From Streptomyces flavidovirens DSM 40150 (GTDB taxonomy: Bacteria; Actinomycetota; Actinomycetes; Streptomycetales; Streptomycetaceae), in NCBI RefSeq assembly GCF_000429085.1, contig NZ_AUBE01000013.1, positions 124,001 through 188,000 on the forward strand: 64,000 nt of DNA, read 5' to 3'. Under the pieces are notes generated by a model. That model did not search any database, had not been told where the DNA came from, and saw nothing but the letters and a program-made list of their open reading frames with translations. The position numbers were made by a program, and so were the translations under genes. Positions 26,082-37,767 of this stretch are shown here, in pieces. Position 1 is the first letter of the stretch, and every line of letters starts with the position of its first letter.

Positions 26082-26501
26082 TCAGACGCTTGCCGCGCAC
26101 TCCACGCACGTGCCGAAGATCTCCACGGTGTGGGCCACGTTGACGTAGCCGTGCTGGGCCGCGATGGCCTCGGCCCACTTCTCCACCGCGGGGCCCTCGA
26201 CCTCGACGGCCTTGCCGCAGACCCGGCACACCAGGTGGTGGTGGTGCTCGCCGCTGGAGCAGCGCCGGTACACCGCCTCGCCCTCGCTGGTGCGCAGTAC
26301 GTCGACCTCGCCGGCGTCGGCGAGGGACTGCAAGGTGCGGTAGACCGTCGTCAGCCCGACCGAGTCGCCCCGGTGCTTGAGCATGTCGTGAAGCTCCTGC
26401 GCGCTGCGGAACTCGTCCACCTCGTCGAGCGCCGCCGCGACGGCGGCCCGCTGCCGGGTGGACCGGCCACGCACCGGGGATGGGGTTCCCGCAGTCGTCA
26501 C
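26082..26501 (-). CDS. zur: Zinc uptake regulator Zur (Fur family)
   Basis: Zur is a zinc-responsive repressor of zinc uptake genes. The 139-residue protein has a winged-helix domain (1-80) with TRQRAAVAAALDEVDEFRSAQELHDML and VGLTTVYRTLQSLADAGEVDVLR. The dimerisation domain has EHHHHLVCRVCGKAVEVEGP and a C-terminal CVEC, the structural zinc site of CxxC pairs. The GTG at 26501 is chosen for its GAGGAGG five bases upstream and the 139-residue length expected for streptomycete Zur. It is the last gene of znuA-znuC-znuB-zur. Confidence 0.94.
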   Translation of the reverse strand: MTTAGTPSPVRGRSTRQRAAVAAALDEVDEFRSAQELHDMLKHRGDSVGLTTVYRTLQSLADAGEVDVLRTSEGEAVYRRCSSGEHHHHLVCRVCGKAVEVEGPAVEKWAEAIAAQHGYVNVAHTVEIFGTCVECAASV

Positions 26502-26566
26502 AGGTGCCTCCTCTGGTCGCCCGTACGTATGTCGGGCCATTCTGCCAGGTCGCCGCCGAGTGCCGG

Positions 26567-27481
26567 TCAGACCTTGGCGCCGTTGGCGGAGCTGGTGCCC
26601 TGCGGCAGTCCGCCCGCCTCCACGCTACATCCCGGCCCCGACCCGGCCTCCGCGTCCCTCAGCGCCCGTGCCCGGCGCCTGGCGAGCGGTGTGGCCAGCG
26701 CGGTCAGTACGAAGAAGACAGCGATGGCCAGCAGCACGATCGTCGCGCCCGGCGGCACTTCGTACTCGTACGAGGTCACCGTGCCCGCCAGCGTCACCGC
26801 CGTGCCGATGATCACGGCCACTGTGAACGTGACCTTGAACGACCGGGTGATCTGCTGCGCCGCCGCCACTGGCACCACCATCAGCGCGCTGACCAGCAGC
26901 AGTCCGACGACGCGCATCGCCACGGTGACCGTGACGGCCGCGGTGACGGCGATCAGCAGGTTCAGGGCGCGCACCGGCAACCCGGTCACGCGGGCGAACT
27001 CCTCGTCCTGGCTGACCGCGAAGAGATGACGTCGCAGACCGATGGTGACGAGCATCACAAAGCCGGCGAGCAGGCAGATCGCGGTGACGTCCTCGTCCGA
27101 GACGGTCGCGAGCGAGCCGAAGAGGTACGAGGTGAGGTTGGAGTTGGAGCCGTTCGGCGAGAGGTGCATCAGCATGACGCCGCCCGCCATGCCGCCGTAG
27201 AAGAGCATCGCCAGCGCCATGTCGCCGCGCATGCGCCCGTACCAGCGGATCAGTTCCATCGCGACGGCGCCGACGATCGAGACGAGGGCGGCCATCCACA
27301 CCGGATTGGCGCTGAGAAGGAAGCCGAGGCCGACTCCGGTCATCGCGACATGGCCGATGCCGTCGCCCATCAGGGCCTGGCGGCGCTGTACGAGGTAGAT
27401 GCCGACGGCGGGGGCGGTGATGCCGACGAGGACGGCGGCGAGCAAGGCCCGCTGCATGAAGGCTGTTTCGAGGATTTCCAT
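26567..27481 (-). CDS. znuB: Zinc ABC transporter permease ZnuB
   Basis: This 304-residue ABC-3 family permease has about eight hydrophobic helices. GITAPAVGIYLVQRRQALMGDGIGHVAMTGVGLGF near the N-terminus is the family signature and contains the conserved GDGI...H. It forms the membrane channel that takes Zn2+ from ZnuA, powered by ZnuC. The gene starts 2 bases after the znuC stop. The C-terminal tail (about 270-304) is charged and cytoplasmic. zur follows after 65 bases. Confidence 0.93.
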   Translation of the reverse strand: MEILETAFMQRALLAAVLVGITAPAVGIYLVQRRQALMGDGIGHVAMTGVGLGFLLSANPVWMAALVSIVGAVAMELIRWYGRMRGDMALAMLFYGGMAGGVMLMHLSPNGSNSNLTSYLFGSLATVSDEDVTAICLLAGFVMLVTIGLRRHLFAVSQDEEFARVTGLPVRALNLLIAVTAAVTVTVAMRVVGLLLVSALMVVPVAAAQQITRSFKVTFTVAVIIGTAVTLAGTVTSYEYEVPPGATIVLLAIAVFFVLTALATPLARRRARALRDAEAGSGPGCSVEAGGLPQGTSSANGAKV

Positions 27482-27483
27482 GA

Positions 27484-28257
27484 TCAGGTCAGCAGTCCCG
27501 TCCGGACGGGCTCGGAATCCGAGTGCGGGTGTACGTGGTCGTGGCCGGGCAGCGCGTGCTGGCCCAGCGACTCCGGGGGCGGCCCGTCGTGGGTGACGCA
27601 GCCGTCGCGCAGGACGACCGCGCGGTCGATCAGGGGTTCCAGGGCGCCGAGTTCGTGGAGTACGAGGAGCACGGTCGTACCGGCCACGACCTGCTCGCGC
27701 AGCGTCGAGGCGAGGATCTCCTGGCTGGTCAGGTCCACACCCGCCATCGGCTCGTCCATGATCAGCAGCTCGGGCTCGGAGGCGAGCGCGCGCGCTATGA
27801 GGACGCGCTGGTGCTGGCCGCCGGAGAGGGCGTTCACGGAGTCCTTGGTGCGGTCCGCGAGCCCGACGAGCTCTATGGCGCGGTGCACGGCGGCGCGGTC
27901 GGCCTTCGAGGGCCAGCGGAGCTTCGTACGGGAGAGGCGGCCGGAGGAGACGACCTCGTACACGGTCGCGGGAACGCCGCTCGCGGCCGTGGTGCGCTGC
28001 GGTACGTACCCGACGCGCGACCAGTCGCGGAAGCGGCGCAGCGGCGTACCGAACAGGTCGACGGAGCCGCCGGTGAGCGGCACCTGGCCGATCACGGAAC
28101 GTACGGCCGTCGACTTTCCGGAACCGTTGGCGCCGAGCAGCGAAACGACCTCACCGTGGTGCACGGTGAGGTCGATGCCGCGCAGTACGGGGCGCGAGCC
28201 GAGCGTGGCCGTGGCACCGCGCAGGGATATGACGGGCTGCTCTGGCTCTGGCTTCAT
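27484..28257 (-). CDS. znuC: Zinc ABC transporter ATP-binding protein ZnuC
   Basis: This 257-residue ABC ATPase energises zinc import. Walker A is LLGANGSGKSTAVRS (about 47), the signature motif VNALSGGQHQRVLIARALASEP lies near 147, Walker B LLIMDEPMAGVD near 172, and the switch His in LVLHELG near 205. The ATG at 28257 has GGAGG eight bases upstream. A GTG at 28296 overlapping the znuA stop is less likely. The C-terminus is His-containing (HALPGHDHVHPHSDS), perhaps a zinc-binding tail. Confidence 0.93.
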   Translation of the reverse strand: MKPEPEQPVISLRGATATLGSRPVLRGIDLTVHHGEVVSLLGANGSGKSTAVRSVIGQVPLTGGSVDLFGTPLRRFRDWSRVGYVPQRTTAASGVPATVYEVVSSGRLSRTKLRWPSKADRAAVHRAIELVGLADRTKDSVNALSGGQHQRVLIARALASEPELLIMDEPMAGVDLTSQEILASTLREQVVAGTTVLLVLHELGALEPLIDRAVVLRDGCVTHDGPPPESLGQHALPGHDHVHPHSDSEPVRTGLLT

Positions 28258-28292
28258 GGCTCGCGCCTCCGATGGTGCCGGGGTGATCAGGT

Positions 28293-29285
28293 TCACTTGG
28301 CGCCGAGGGCCTTCTCCAGCGCGGCGAGGTTGGACTCCATGACCTCGATGTAGTTATCGCCCTTCGACTTGTCCGTGATTCCCTCCAGCGGGTCCAGGAC
28401 ATCGGTCTTGAGGCCGGTGTCGCCCGCGAGGGTCCTGGCGGTCTTGTCGCTGACGAGCGTCTCGAAGAAGACCGTGGTGACCTTGTCGTCCTTGGCGATC
28501 TTCTGGAGGTCCTTCATGCGGGAGAGGCTGGGCTCGGAGTCGGGGTCGAGGCCGCTGATGCCCTCCTGCTTGAGGTCGTAGCGCTCGGCGAGGTAGCCGA
28601 AGGCGGCGTGGGTGGTGATGAACGTCCGGGTGTCGGTGTTCTTCAGACCCTTCTCGAACTTCGTGTGCAGGCCGTCGAGCTTGGTGGCCAGGACGTCGGT
28701 GTTCTTCTTGTACGCCGCGGCGTTGTCGGGGTCGGCCTTCTCCAGGGCCTTGCCGACGCCCTTGGCGACCTCGGAGTACTTCACGGGGTCGAGCCAGATG
28801 TGGGGGTCGCCGGCGGCTTCGGCGTGGTCGTGGCCTTCTTCTTCGGCGTGCTCGTCCGCGTGCTTGTCGCCCGCGTGCTCGTCGTGGCCGACCTCGGTGC
28901 CGTGTTCTTCGAGGTGGGTGAGGCCGGCGGCGTCGACGGTGTTCTTCACACCGGACTGCGCGACCGCCTCGTCGACGGCGGGCTGGAGGCCCTTGAGGTA
29001 GAGGATGAAGTCCGCTTCGCCGAGCCCGGCGGTCTGCTTCGGGCTGAGCTCCAGATCGTGCGGCTCCACGCCGGGCTTGGTGAGGGTCGATACGGCGACG
29101 TGCTCGCCGCCTATCTCCTCGGCCAGGTACTGCATCGGGTAGAACGACGCCACCACGTCGAGTTTGCCCTCGCCGTTCTTGTCGGCGGCGCCGGAGGAGG
29201 AAGAGCAGGCACTGACGGCCATCAGGCCGAGCGCTACGGCTCCGGCGGCAGCGGCGGTGGGTATGAGGCGTCGTCGTACGTTCAT
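28293..29285 (-). CDS. znuA: Zinc-binding lipoprotein ZnuA
   Basis: This 330-residue substrate-binding lipoprotein has a signal peptide and lipobox ending AVSAC (Cys about 26). VVASFYPMQYLAEEIGGEHVAV opens the cluster A-1 fold. A His/Glu-rich loop (about 125-160, e.g. HDEHAGDKHADEHAEEEGHDHAEAAGD) is typical of zinc-specific members and precedes PHIWLDPVKY. TFITTHAAFGYLAERY carries the third zinc ligand. It is the first gene of the operon, and the Zur-box-like palindrome lies 20-38 bases upstream of its start. Confidence 0.94.
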   Translation of the reverse strand: MNVRRRLIPTAAAAGAVALGLMAVSACSSSSGAADKNGEGKLDVVASFYPMQYLAEEIGGEHVAVSTLTKPGVEPHDLELSPKQTAGLGEADFILYLKGLQPAVDEAVAQSGVKNTVDAAGLTHLEEHGTEVGHDEHAGDKHADEHAEEEGHDHAEAAGDPHIWLDPVKYSEVAKGVGKALEKADPDNAAAYKKNTDVLATKLDGLHTKFEKGLKNTDTRTFITTHAAFGYLAERYDLKQEGISGLDPDSEPSLSRMKDLQKIAKDDKVTTVFFETLVSDKTARTLAGDTGLKTDVLDPLEGITDKSKGDNYIEVMESNLAALEKALGAK

Positions 29286-29304
29286 GACACCCATTTTCAA
29301 CAAA

Positions 29305-29323
29305 ATTGGAAACGATTGTCAAT
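29305..29323. promoter_or_regulatory. Zur box upstream of znuA
   Basis: ATTGGAAACGATTGTCAAT is a near-palindrome whose core TGGAAACGATTGTCA (29307-29321) resembles the actinobacterial Zur consensus TGAAAATCATTTTCA. It lies 20 bases upstream of znuA and about 80 bases from divergent glyS. Zur bound with zinc would block znuACB-zur transcription. Confidence 0.8.
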
Positions 29324-29404
29324 AATGACGGGTGTGACGTGGAGCTACGAGCGCCGGTAATCTGAATCATTCGCGTTCGTCGTCGTCGTAATGAAGAGAG
29401 CACC

Positions 29405-30790
<1,386 letters not shown>

Positions 30791-30803
30791 CCTGCTCGTA
30801 CGT

Positions 30804-30846
30804 CCCGAAGGCCCCGGTTCCGCCCAGCGGAGCCGGGGCCTTCGGG
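30804..30846 (+). terminator. glyS terminator
   Basis: CCGAAGGCCCCGG (about 30805-30817) pairs with CCGGGGCCTTCGG (about 30833-30845) around a 15-base loop that can itself extend the stem. It lies just after glyS. Confidence 0.8.
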
Positions 30847-30898
30847 CACACTGGGCCCGACTCACACGGGGCCCGACTCACCACCTCAAGGAGGCGTG

Positions 30899-31111
30899 AT
30901 GCCGTCGACGACCGGCAGCAAGGTCCGCAGATGGGATCAGCACGGCCGCGAGCACGTGGTGCGGGTCCAACGGACCGGCATACAGCGCGCGTTGCACTGC
31001 GGTACGTGCGGCTGGCGCAAGGGGGTGCAGTTCCTGCCCTGGCTCAAGGCCCAGGAGCATCTTGCCGAGGCTCACCAGGCGACGGTGGACCCGGCGGGCT
31101 CCCGGACCTGA
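30899..31111 (+). CDS. Small protein with possible C2H2-like zinc motif
   Basis: This 70-residue basic protein contains LHCGTCGWRKGVQFLPWLKAQEHLAEAHQA, a CxxC followed by two His residues at a zinc-finger-like spacing. This hints at a zinc-binding or nucleic-acid-binding role, but I do not recognise a named family. The ATG at 30899 has AAGGAGG four bases upstream; the overlapping GTG at 30896 is too close to that site. It stands alone after glyS. Confidence 0.65.
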   Translation: MPSTTGSKVRRWDQHGREHVVRVQRTGIQRALHCGTCGWRKGVQFLPWLKAQEHLAEAHQATVDPAGSRT

Positions 31112-31275
31112 GCCGACGGGCCGTCCGGCAAAAAATCTGGTGCCCGGCGGCCCCACGGCCCGGTAATGTCGCATGCATGTTCTTCCAGATCTACGAGTGA
31201 GCGCGCGGCGGATCCCCTGTCCGCCCCCCACCAGACGAATCCGCAGATCACTTCTCATCACTTCGGGAGAACCCC

Positions 31276-31497
31276 GTGGCAAAGAGCCGCAACAACCTTC
31301 TCGGCGTAGGCGGGCAGCGCAAGAGGATGTCCCGCGCCGAACTCGCGGACAACGGTCCCACGCGCAACGCCGACCGCAAGCTGGCGTCCGACCACAAGGA
31401 GGAGCTGCTGCGCAAGATGCGTGAGCGCGCCGCCGGTGCAGAGGGCGGCGAGGCGGCCGCCGACGGCGGTCAGGACGCCCCGGACGCCCAGAGCTGA
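31276..31497 (+). CDS. DUF6243 family small protein
   Basis: This 73-residue highly charged protein begins MAKSRNNLLGVGGQRKRMSR, the hallmark of the DUF6243 family common in Streptomyces. It ends in an Ala/Glu/Gly-rich, probably disordered tail. Function is unknown. The GTG has GGGAGA five bases upstream. A 165-bp gap separates it from the upstream small gene and contains a possible TAATGT -10 box at 31164 and a 7-codon micro-ORF. A strong hairpin lies after its stop. Confidence 0.8.
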   Translation: MAKSRNNLLGVGGQRKRMSRAELADNGPTRNADRKLASDHKEELLRKMRERAAGAEGGEAAADGGQDAPDAQS

Positions 31498-31517
31498 CGT
31501 ACGGGCAGTACAGCAGT

Positions 31518-31548
31518 GGGCCCGGACCGCACACAGCGGTCCGGGCCC
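31518..31548. terminator. Bidirectional hairpin after the DUF6243 gene
   Basis: A perfect 13-bp stem GGGCCCGGACCGC (31518-31530) with GCGGTCCGGGCCC (31536-31548) around ACACA separates the DUF6243 gene from the convergent MFS gene. Confidence 0.8.
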
Positions 31549-31578
31549 GCGCCTTTGTCCGGCCTCAGCGGTCCGGCC

Positions 31579-33033
31579 TCAGCGCACCGCGCCCGTCGAA
31601 GCCCGGCCGGGCGCGGACTCCTCAAGCCGGGCGGCCGTCCGGGCGGCCGACCTCTGGGCCCGGGGGCCGCTGGTCAGCGCTCCCACCAGCAGTACGCACA
31701 GTCCGCAGCCGGCGATGATCCACCAGGCCGGCCTGCTCGCCGCGACGAAGGTGGCGTCGTACGGCCGGCCGTGCACCCCGGCGGCCAGGACCGCGCCGAT
31801 GACGGCGACGCCCAGCGTCTGGCCGACCTGCCTGCTGGTCGAGGCGATCGCGGCGGCGACGCCCGCCTGGGCGCGCGGCATGCCGGACACGGCGGTGTTG
31901 GTGATCGGTGCGTTCACCACGCCGAAGCCGAGGCCGAACAGTACGTACCCGGTGAACAGCATGGGCGTGGATGTCTCCGCCTCGAACGCCGCGAACAGCA
32001 CCCCGCTCGCCGTCATCGTGACACCGGCCACGAGCAGCGGGAGCCGTGGTCCCCGGCTGCCGACCAGACGACCGGAGAGCGGTGCGCAGACCAGCGTCAG
32101 CCCTGCCATGGGCAGCATGTAGAGCCCGGCGTGCAGGGCTGAGAAACCGCGTACGTCCTGGAGGTACAGGGTGTTCACGAAGAGGAAGCCGCCGAGCGCC
32201 GCGAACGCGCACACCGCGATGACCGTCGCCCCGCTGAACGGCGCGCTGCGGAAGAACCGGGGATCGATCAGTGGCTCCGTCCGCCTCCGCTCGTACAGGA
32301 CAAGGCCCACGAGCGCCGTCGCGGCCGTTCCCGCGAACAGCAGAATCGGCGCCGACGTCCAGCCCGCGACGGGGGCCTCGATGATCGCGTACGTGAGCGA
32401 TCCGAGCAGTGCGATGACCAGGAGCTGGCCGACGGGGTCCGGGCGGCGCGCCTTGGGGGCGCGCGACTCGGGTACGTACCGGATGGTCAGCAGCAGTGCG
32501 GCGAGTCCGACCGGCAGATTGACCCAGAAGATCGCCCGCCAGCTCACCGAGTCCACCAGCAGCCCGCCGATCAGGGGGCCCGCGGCCATGGAGATCCCGA
32601 CCACACCGCCCCACACCCCGATCGCGCGGGCACGGTCGCGCGGCTCGGTGAAGGTGTTGGTGATGATCGACATCGCGACGGGGTTGAGCATCGAGCCGCC
32701 GACGGCCTGGACCATGCGGAAGGCGACGAGCGATTCGAGGTTCGGCGCGAGGGAGCACAGCAGCGAGCCGAGGGTGAAGAGCACGAGCCCGGCCTTGAAG
32801 ACCCTGCGCCGCCCGATCCGGTCGGCGGTGGACCCCGCGAGCATCAGCAGCGAGGCGAGGACCAGCGTGTACGCGTCGATCGTCCACTGCATCCCGGCTA
32901 CCGTCGCGCCGAGCTCCTCGCGCATGGAGGGGAGAGCGACGTTGAGGACGGTGTTGTCGAGGCTCACGATCAGCAGGCTCATGCAGCAGATCGCCAGCAC
33001 CAGCAACCGCCGCCGGTGACCGAGCTCGGGCAT
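31579..33033 (-). CDS. MFS drug exporter, DHA2 (14-TM) type
   Basis: This 484-residue permease begins MPELGHRRRLLVLAICC. SLLIVSLDNTVLNVALPSM is in helix 1 with the DHA2 D motif, and GSTADRIGRRRVFKAG is the loop 2-3 motif A. About 14 hydrophobic helices follow. The open frame extends upstream to 33366, but conserved sequence starts at the ATG at 33033, only 52 bases from the divergent dusB start. The likely role is drug or metabolite efflux. No dedicated regulator is adjacent. Confidence 0.88.
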   Translation of the reverse strand: MPELGHRRRLLVLAICCMSLLIVSLDNTVLNVALPSMREELGATVAGMQWTIDAYTLVLASLLMLAGSTADRIGRRRVFKAGLVLFTLGSLLCSLAPNLESLVAFRMVQAVGGSMLNPVAMSIITNTFTEPRDRARAIGVWGGVVGISMAAGPLIGGLLVDSVSWRAIFWVNLPVGLAALLLTIRYVPESRAPKARRPDPVGQLLVIALLGSLTYAIIEAPVAGWTSAPILLFAGTAATALVGLVLYERRRTEPLIDPRFFRSAPFSGATVIAVCAFAALGGFLFVNTLYLQDVRGFSALHAGLYMLPMAGLTLVCAPLSGRLVGSRGPRLPLLVAGVTMTASGVLFAAFEAETSTPMLFTGYVLFGLGFGVVNAPITNTAVSGMPRAQAGVAAAIASTSRQVGQTLGVAVIGAVLAAGVHGRPYDATFVAASRPAWWIIAGCGLCVLLVGALTSGPRAQRSAARTAARLEESAPGRASTGAVR

Positions 33034-33085
33034 ACGCGGATAGTACGGCTTACTAACGACTCTCGCCGTACGGGACAATGGGGCC

Positions 33086-34225
33086 ATGACCACCGCGCTC
33101 CCCATGCTCTCCATCGGCCCGCACTCCGTGCAGCCCCCGGTGGTGCTCGCGCCCATGGCCGGCATCACCAACGCCCCGTTCCGCACCCTGTGCCGCGAGT
33201 TTTCGGGCGGCAAAGGGCTGTTCGTGAGCGAGATGATCACCACGAGGGCGCTGGTCGAGCGCAATGAGAAGACCATGCAGCTGGTCCACTTCGACGAGGC
33301 CGAGACGCCTCGCTCCATCCAGCTGTACGGAGTGGACCCGGTCACCGTCGGCAAGGCGGTCCGCATGATCGTGGACGAGGACCTGGCCGATCACATCGAC
33401 CTGAACTTCGGCTGCCCGGTGCCGAAGGTGACGCGCAAGGGCGGCGGCTCGGCGCTTCCGTACAAGCGGCCGCTGCTGCGGGCCATCCTCAACGAGGCCG
33501 TCTCCAACGCGGGCGAGCTGCCGGTGACGATGAAGATGCGCAAGGGCATCAACGACGACCACCTCACCTACCTCGACGCCGGGCGGATAGCGGTCGAGGA
33601 GGGCGTCACGGCGATCGCCCTGCACGGGAGGACCGCGGCGCAGCACTACGGCGGTACGGCCGACTGGGACGCCATCGCGCGCCTCAAGGAGCACGTGCCG
33701 GAGATCCCGGTCCTCGGCAACGGCGACATCTGGTCCGCCGACGACGCGCTGCGGATGATGCGCGAGACCGGCTGTGACGGTGTGGTCGTGGGGCGCGGGT
33801 GCCTGGGGCGGCCGTGGCTGTTCGGTGACCTCGTGGCGGGCTTCGAGGGGACGGACGCGTACGCCGCACCGACGCTGCGCGAAGTCGCCGCGGTGATGCG
33901 CAGGCACGCGGAACTGCTCGGGGAGTGGATCGGGGACGAGGCACGCGGGGTCATTGACTTCCGTAAGCACGTCGCCTGGTACTTGAAGGGGTTCTCGGTC
34001 GGCTCGGAGATGCGAAAGAAGCTCGCAATCTCCTCATCTCTGGATGAAATGGACGCTCACTTGAGCGAGCTCAATCTGGACCAGGAGTGGCCCGTGGGGG
34101 CGGACGGGCCGCGGGGTCGTTCGTCCGGCAATGGGCGAGTTGTCCTGCCGGATGGCTGGTTGAAGGACCCGTATGACTGCTCCGCCGTGAGTACGGAGGC
34201 GGAGCTGGACACGTCCGGAGGCTGA
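33086..34225 (+). CDS. dusB: tRNA-dihydrouridine synthase
   Basis: This 379-residue FMN enzyme reduces uridines in the tRNA D-loop. VVLAPMAGITNAPFRTLCREF (about 15) starts the TIM barrel. IDLNFGCPVPKVTRKGGGSALPYK (about 105) contains the catalytic-Cys region. ALHGRTAAQHYGGTADWDAI (about 178) and VVVGRGCLGRPWLFGDL (about 232) are FMN phosphate sites. The last 40 residues are a variable tail. GACAAT at 33074 is a plausible -10 box. The gene is followed by two hairpins. Confidence 0.93.
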   Translation: MTTALPMLSIGPHSVQPPVVLAPMAGITNAPFRTLCREFSGGKGLFVSEMITTRALVERNEKTMQLVHFDEAETPRSIQLYGVDPVTVGKAVRMIVDEDLADHIDLNFGCPVPKVTRKGGGSALPYKRPLLRAILNEAVSNAGELPVTMKMRKGINDDHLTYLDAGRIAVEEGVTAIALHGRTAAQHYGGTADWDAIARLKEHVPEIPVLGNGDIWSADDALRMMRETGCDGVVVGRGCLGRPWLFGDLVAGFEGTDAYAAPTLREVAAVMRRHAELLGEWIGDEARGVIDFRKHVAWYLKGFSVGSEMRKKLAISSSLDEMDAHLSELNLDQEWPVGADGPRGRSSGNGRVVLPDGWLKDPYDCSAVSTEAELDTSGG

Positions 34226-34270
34226 GATTCGGGTCTCGGAAGGGTCTCATCTGTGACGTGATCCTCGCCA

Positions 34271-34309
34271 CGCCTGATGTGGTCATTGCTCAGATGAGCA
34301 CATCAGGCG
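34271..34309 (+). terminator. First hairpin after dusB
   Basis: CGCCTGATGTG (34271-34281) pairs perfectly with CACATCAGGCG (34299-34309) around a 17-base loop. No U-run follows, so it is less convincing than the next hairpin. Confidence 0.5.
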
Positions 34310-34326
34310 GGGCTGCACCTCTCAAA

Positions 34327-34353
34327 AGGTGGCACTGGGTGCCACCTCCTTTT
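34327..34353 (+). terminator. dusB Rho-independent terminator
   Basis: AGGTGGCAC (34327-34335) pairs with GTGCCACCT (34339-34347) around a TGG loop and is followed by CCTTTTGTTTT. This is a classic intrinsic terminator, the clearest U-run in the window. Confidence 0.88.
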
Positions 34354-34602
34354 GTTTTGATCGATCAAATCAACTGTCACTCTCCGTTTGCCGTTAGACG
34401 AAAGATCGCTGCGTTGTGTAGTTATGCGTTAAACACTTGAACGAAACCGCCCATCGGTCCCCCGCAGTTGATCACTTTCGATCTGCTGGCGGACGAGTGG
34501 TTAAGGCCGCATGACAGTCAGGTGGACGTACCCAGACACCTTCGATCTGGGTATGTTCCTGGCCGTCAGGGCAGCCACCGCGTCCTCGAGGAGTCGAGAC
34601 CC
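34354..34602 (+). promoter_or_regulatory. AT-rich region upstream of ppdK with palindrome
   Basis: This non-coding stretch is clearly lower in GC than its surroundings. At 34356-34369 TTTGATCGATCAAA is a perfect 14-bp palindrome right after the dusB terminator. Farther on are GCGTTAAACACTTGAACGAA and a TATGTT hexamer at about 34552 that could be a -10 box. A GAGGAG ribosome binding site lies nine bases before the ppdK GTG. An ORF across this stretch has no coding character. Confidence 0.5.
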
Positions 34603-37344
<2,742 letters not shown>

Positions 37345-37359
37345 ACCGGCCGCATAGGA

Positions 37360-37390
37360 AGCGGCGGCGCCTCTCGCAGGCGCCGCCGCT
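37360..37390 (+). terminator. ppdK terminator
   Basis: AGCGGCGGCGCC (37360-37371) pairs with GGCGCCGCCGCT (37379-37390) around a 7-base loop, 16 bases after the ppdK stop. Confidence 0.82.
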
Positions 37391-37767
37391 TCGTTGTGCC
37401 GTGATTAGGAGCGCGGAGAAGTTCAGGAAACAACAGAAAGCAACAGCAGTTCAATTACGCCATTTTCCCCTGAAAGCGGCGGCAGGATGCGGTCGCCGGA
37501 TCCCCACCCGACGACCGCATCCTGATACCTCGACGGACACTGAGCCGCTACCTTCGCCGACCGCCGCCAGACCCAGCAAAGCCCCCCACGGCCTTCGCTG
37601 CGTCTTTCCGGTGACTCCGGTGTCGTGCCCGACGTGGAACAGCATTTCGTTCGGCACAGGGGACGCGCGATGCGTTTCAACTGTGGCTGAAAGGCCGTGG
37701 TGACGGCGTGTGATTGCGTGCATACTCGGCTGCGGGGACGATTGCGGATGCAACAGATGGGGCTTCG
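37391..37767 (+). other. 377-bp intergenic region with a 13-bp inverted repeat
   Basis: No gene is supported here; local GC is lower and reading frames lack codon bias. CAGGATGCGGTCG (37483-37495) and CGACCGCATCCTG (37512-37524) form a perfect 13-bp stem with a 16-base loop and no U-run. A CATACT hexamer at about 37719 may be a -10 box for the ArsR-like gene. Confidence 0.6.

Noticed and set aside
31579..33366. 595-residue version of the second MFS exporter
   Set aside because: The extra N-terminal part is antisense to dusB; conserved sequence begins at the ATG at 33033.
34258..34440. 60-residue ORF after dusB
   Set aside because: It contains the dusB terminator hairpin and lacks codon bias.
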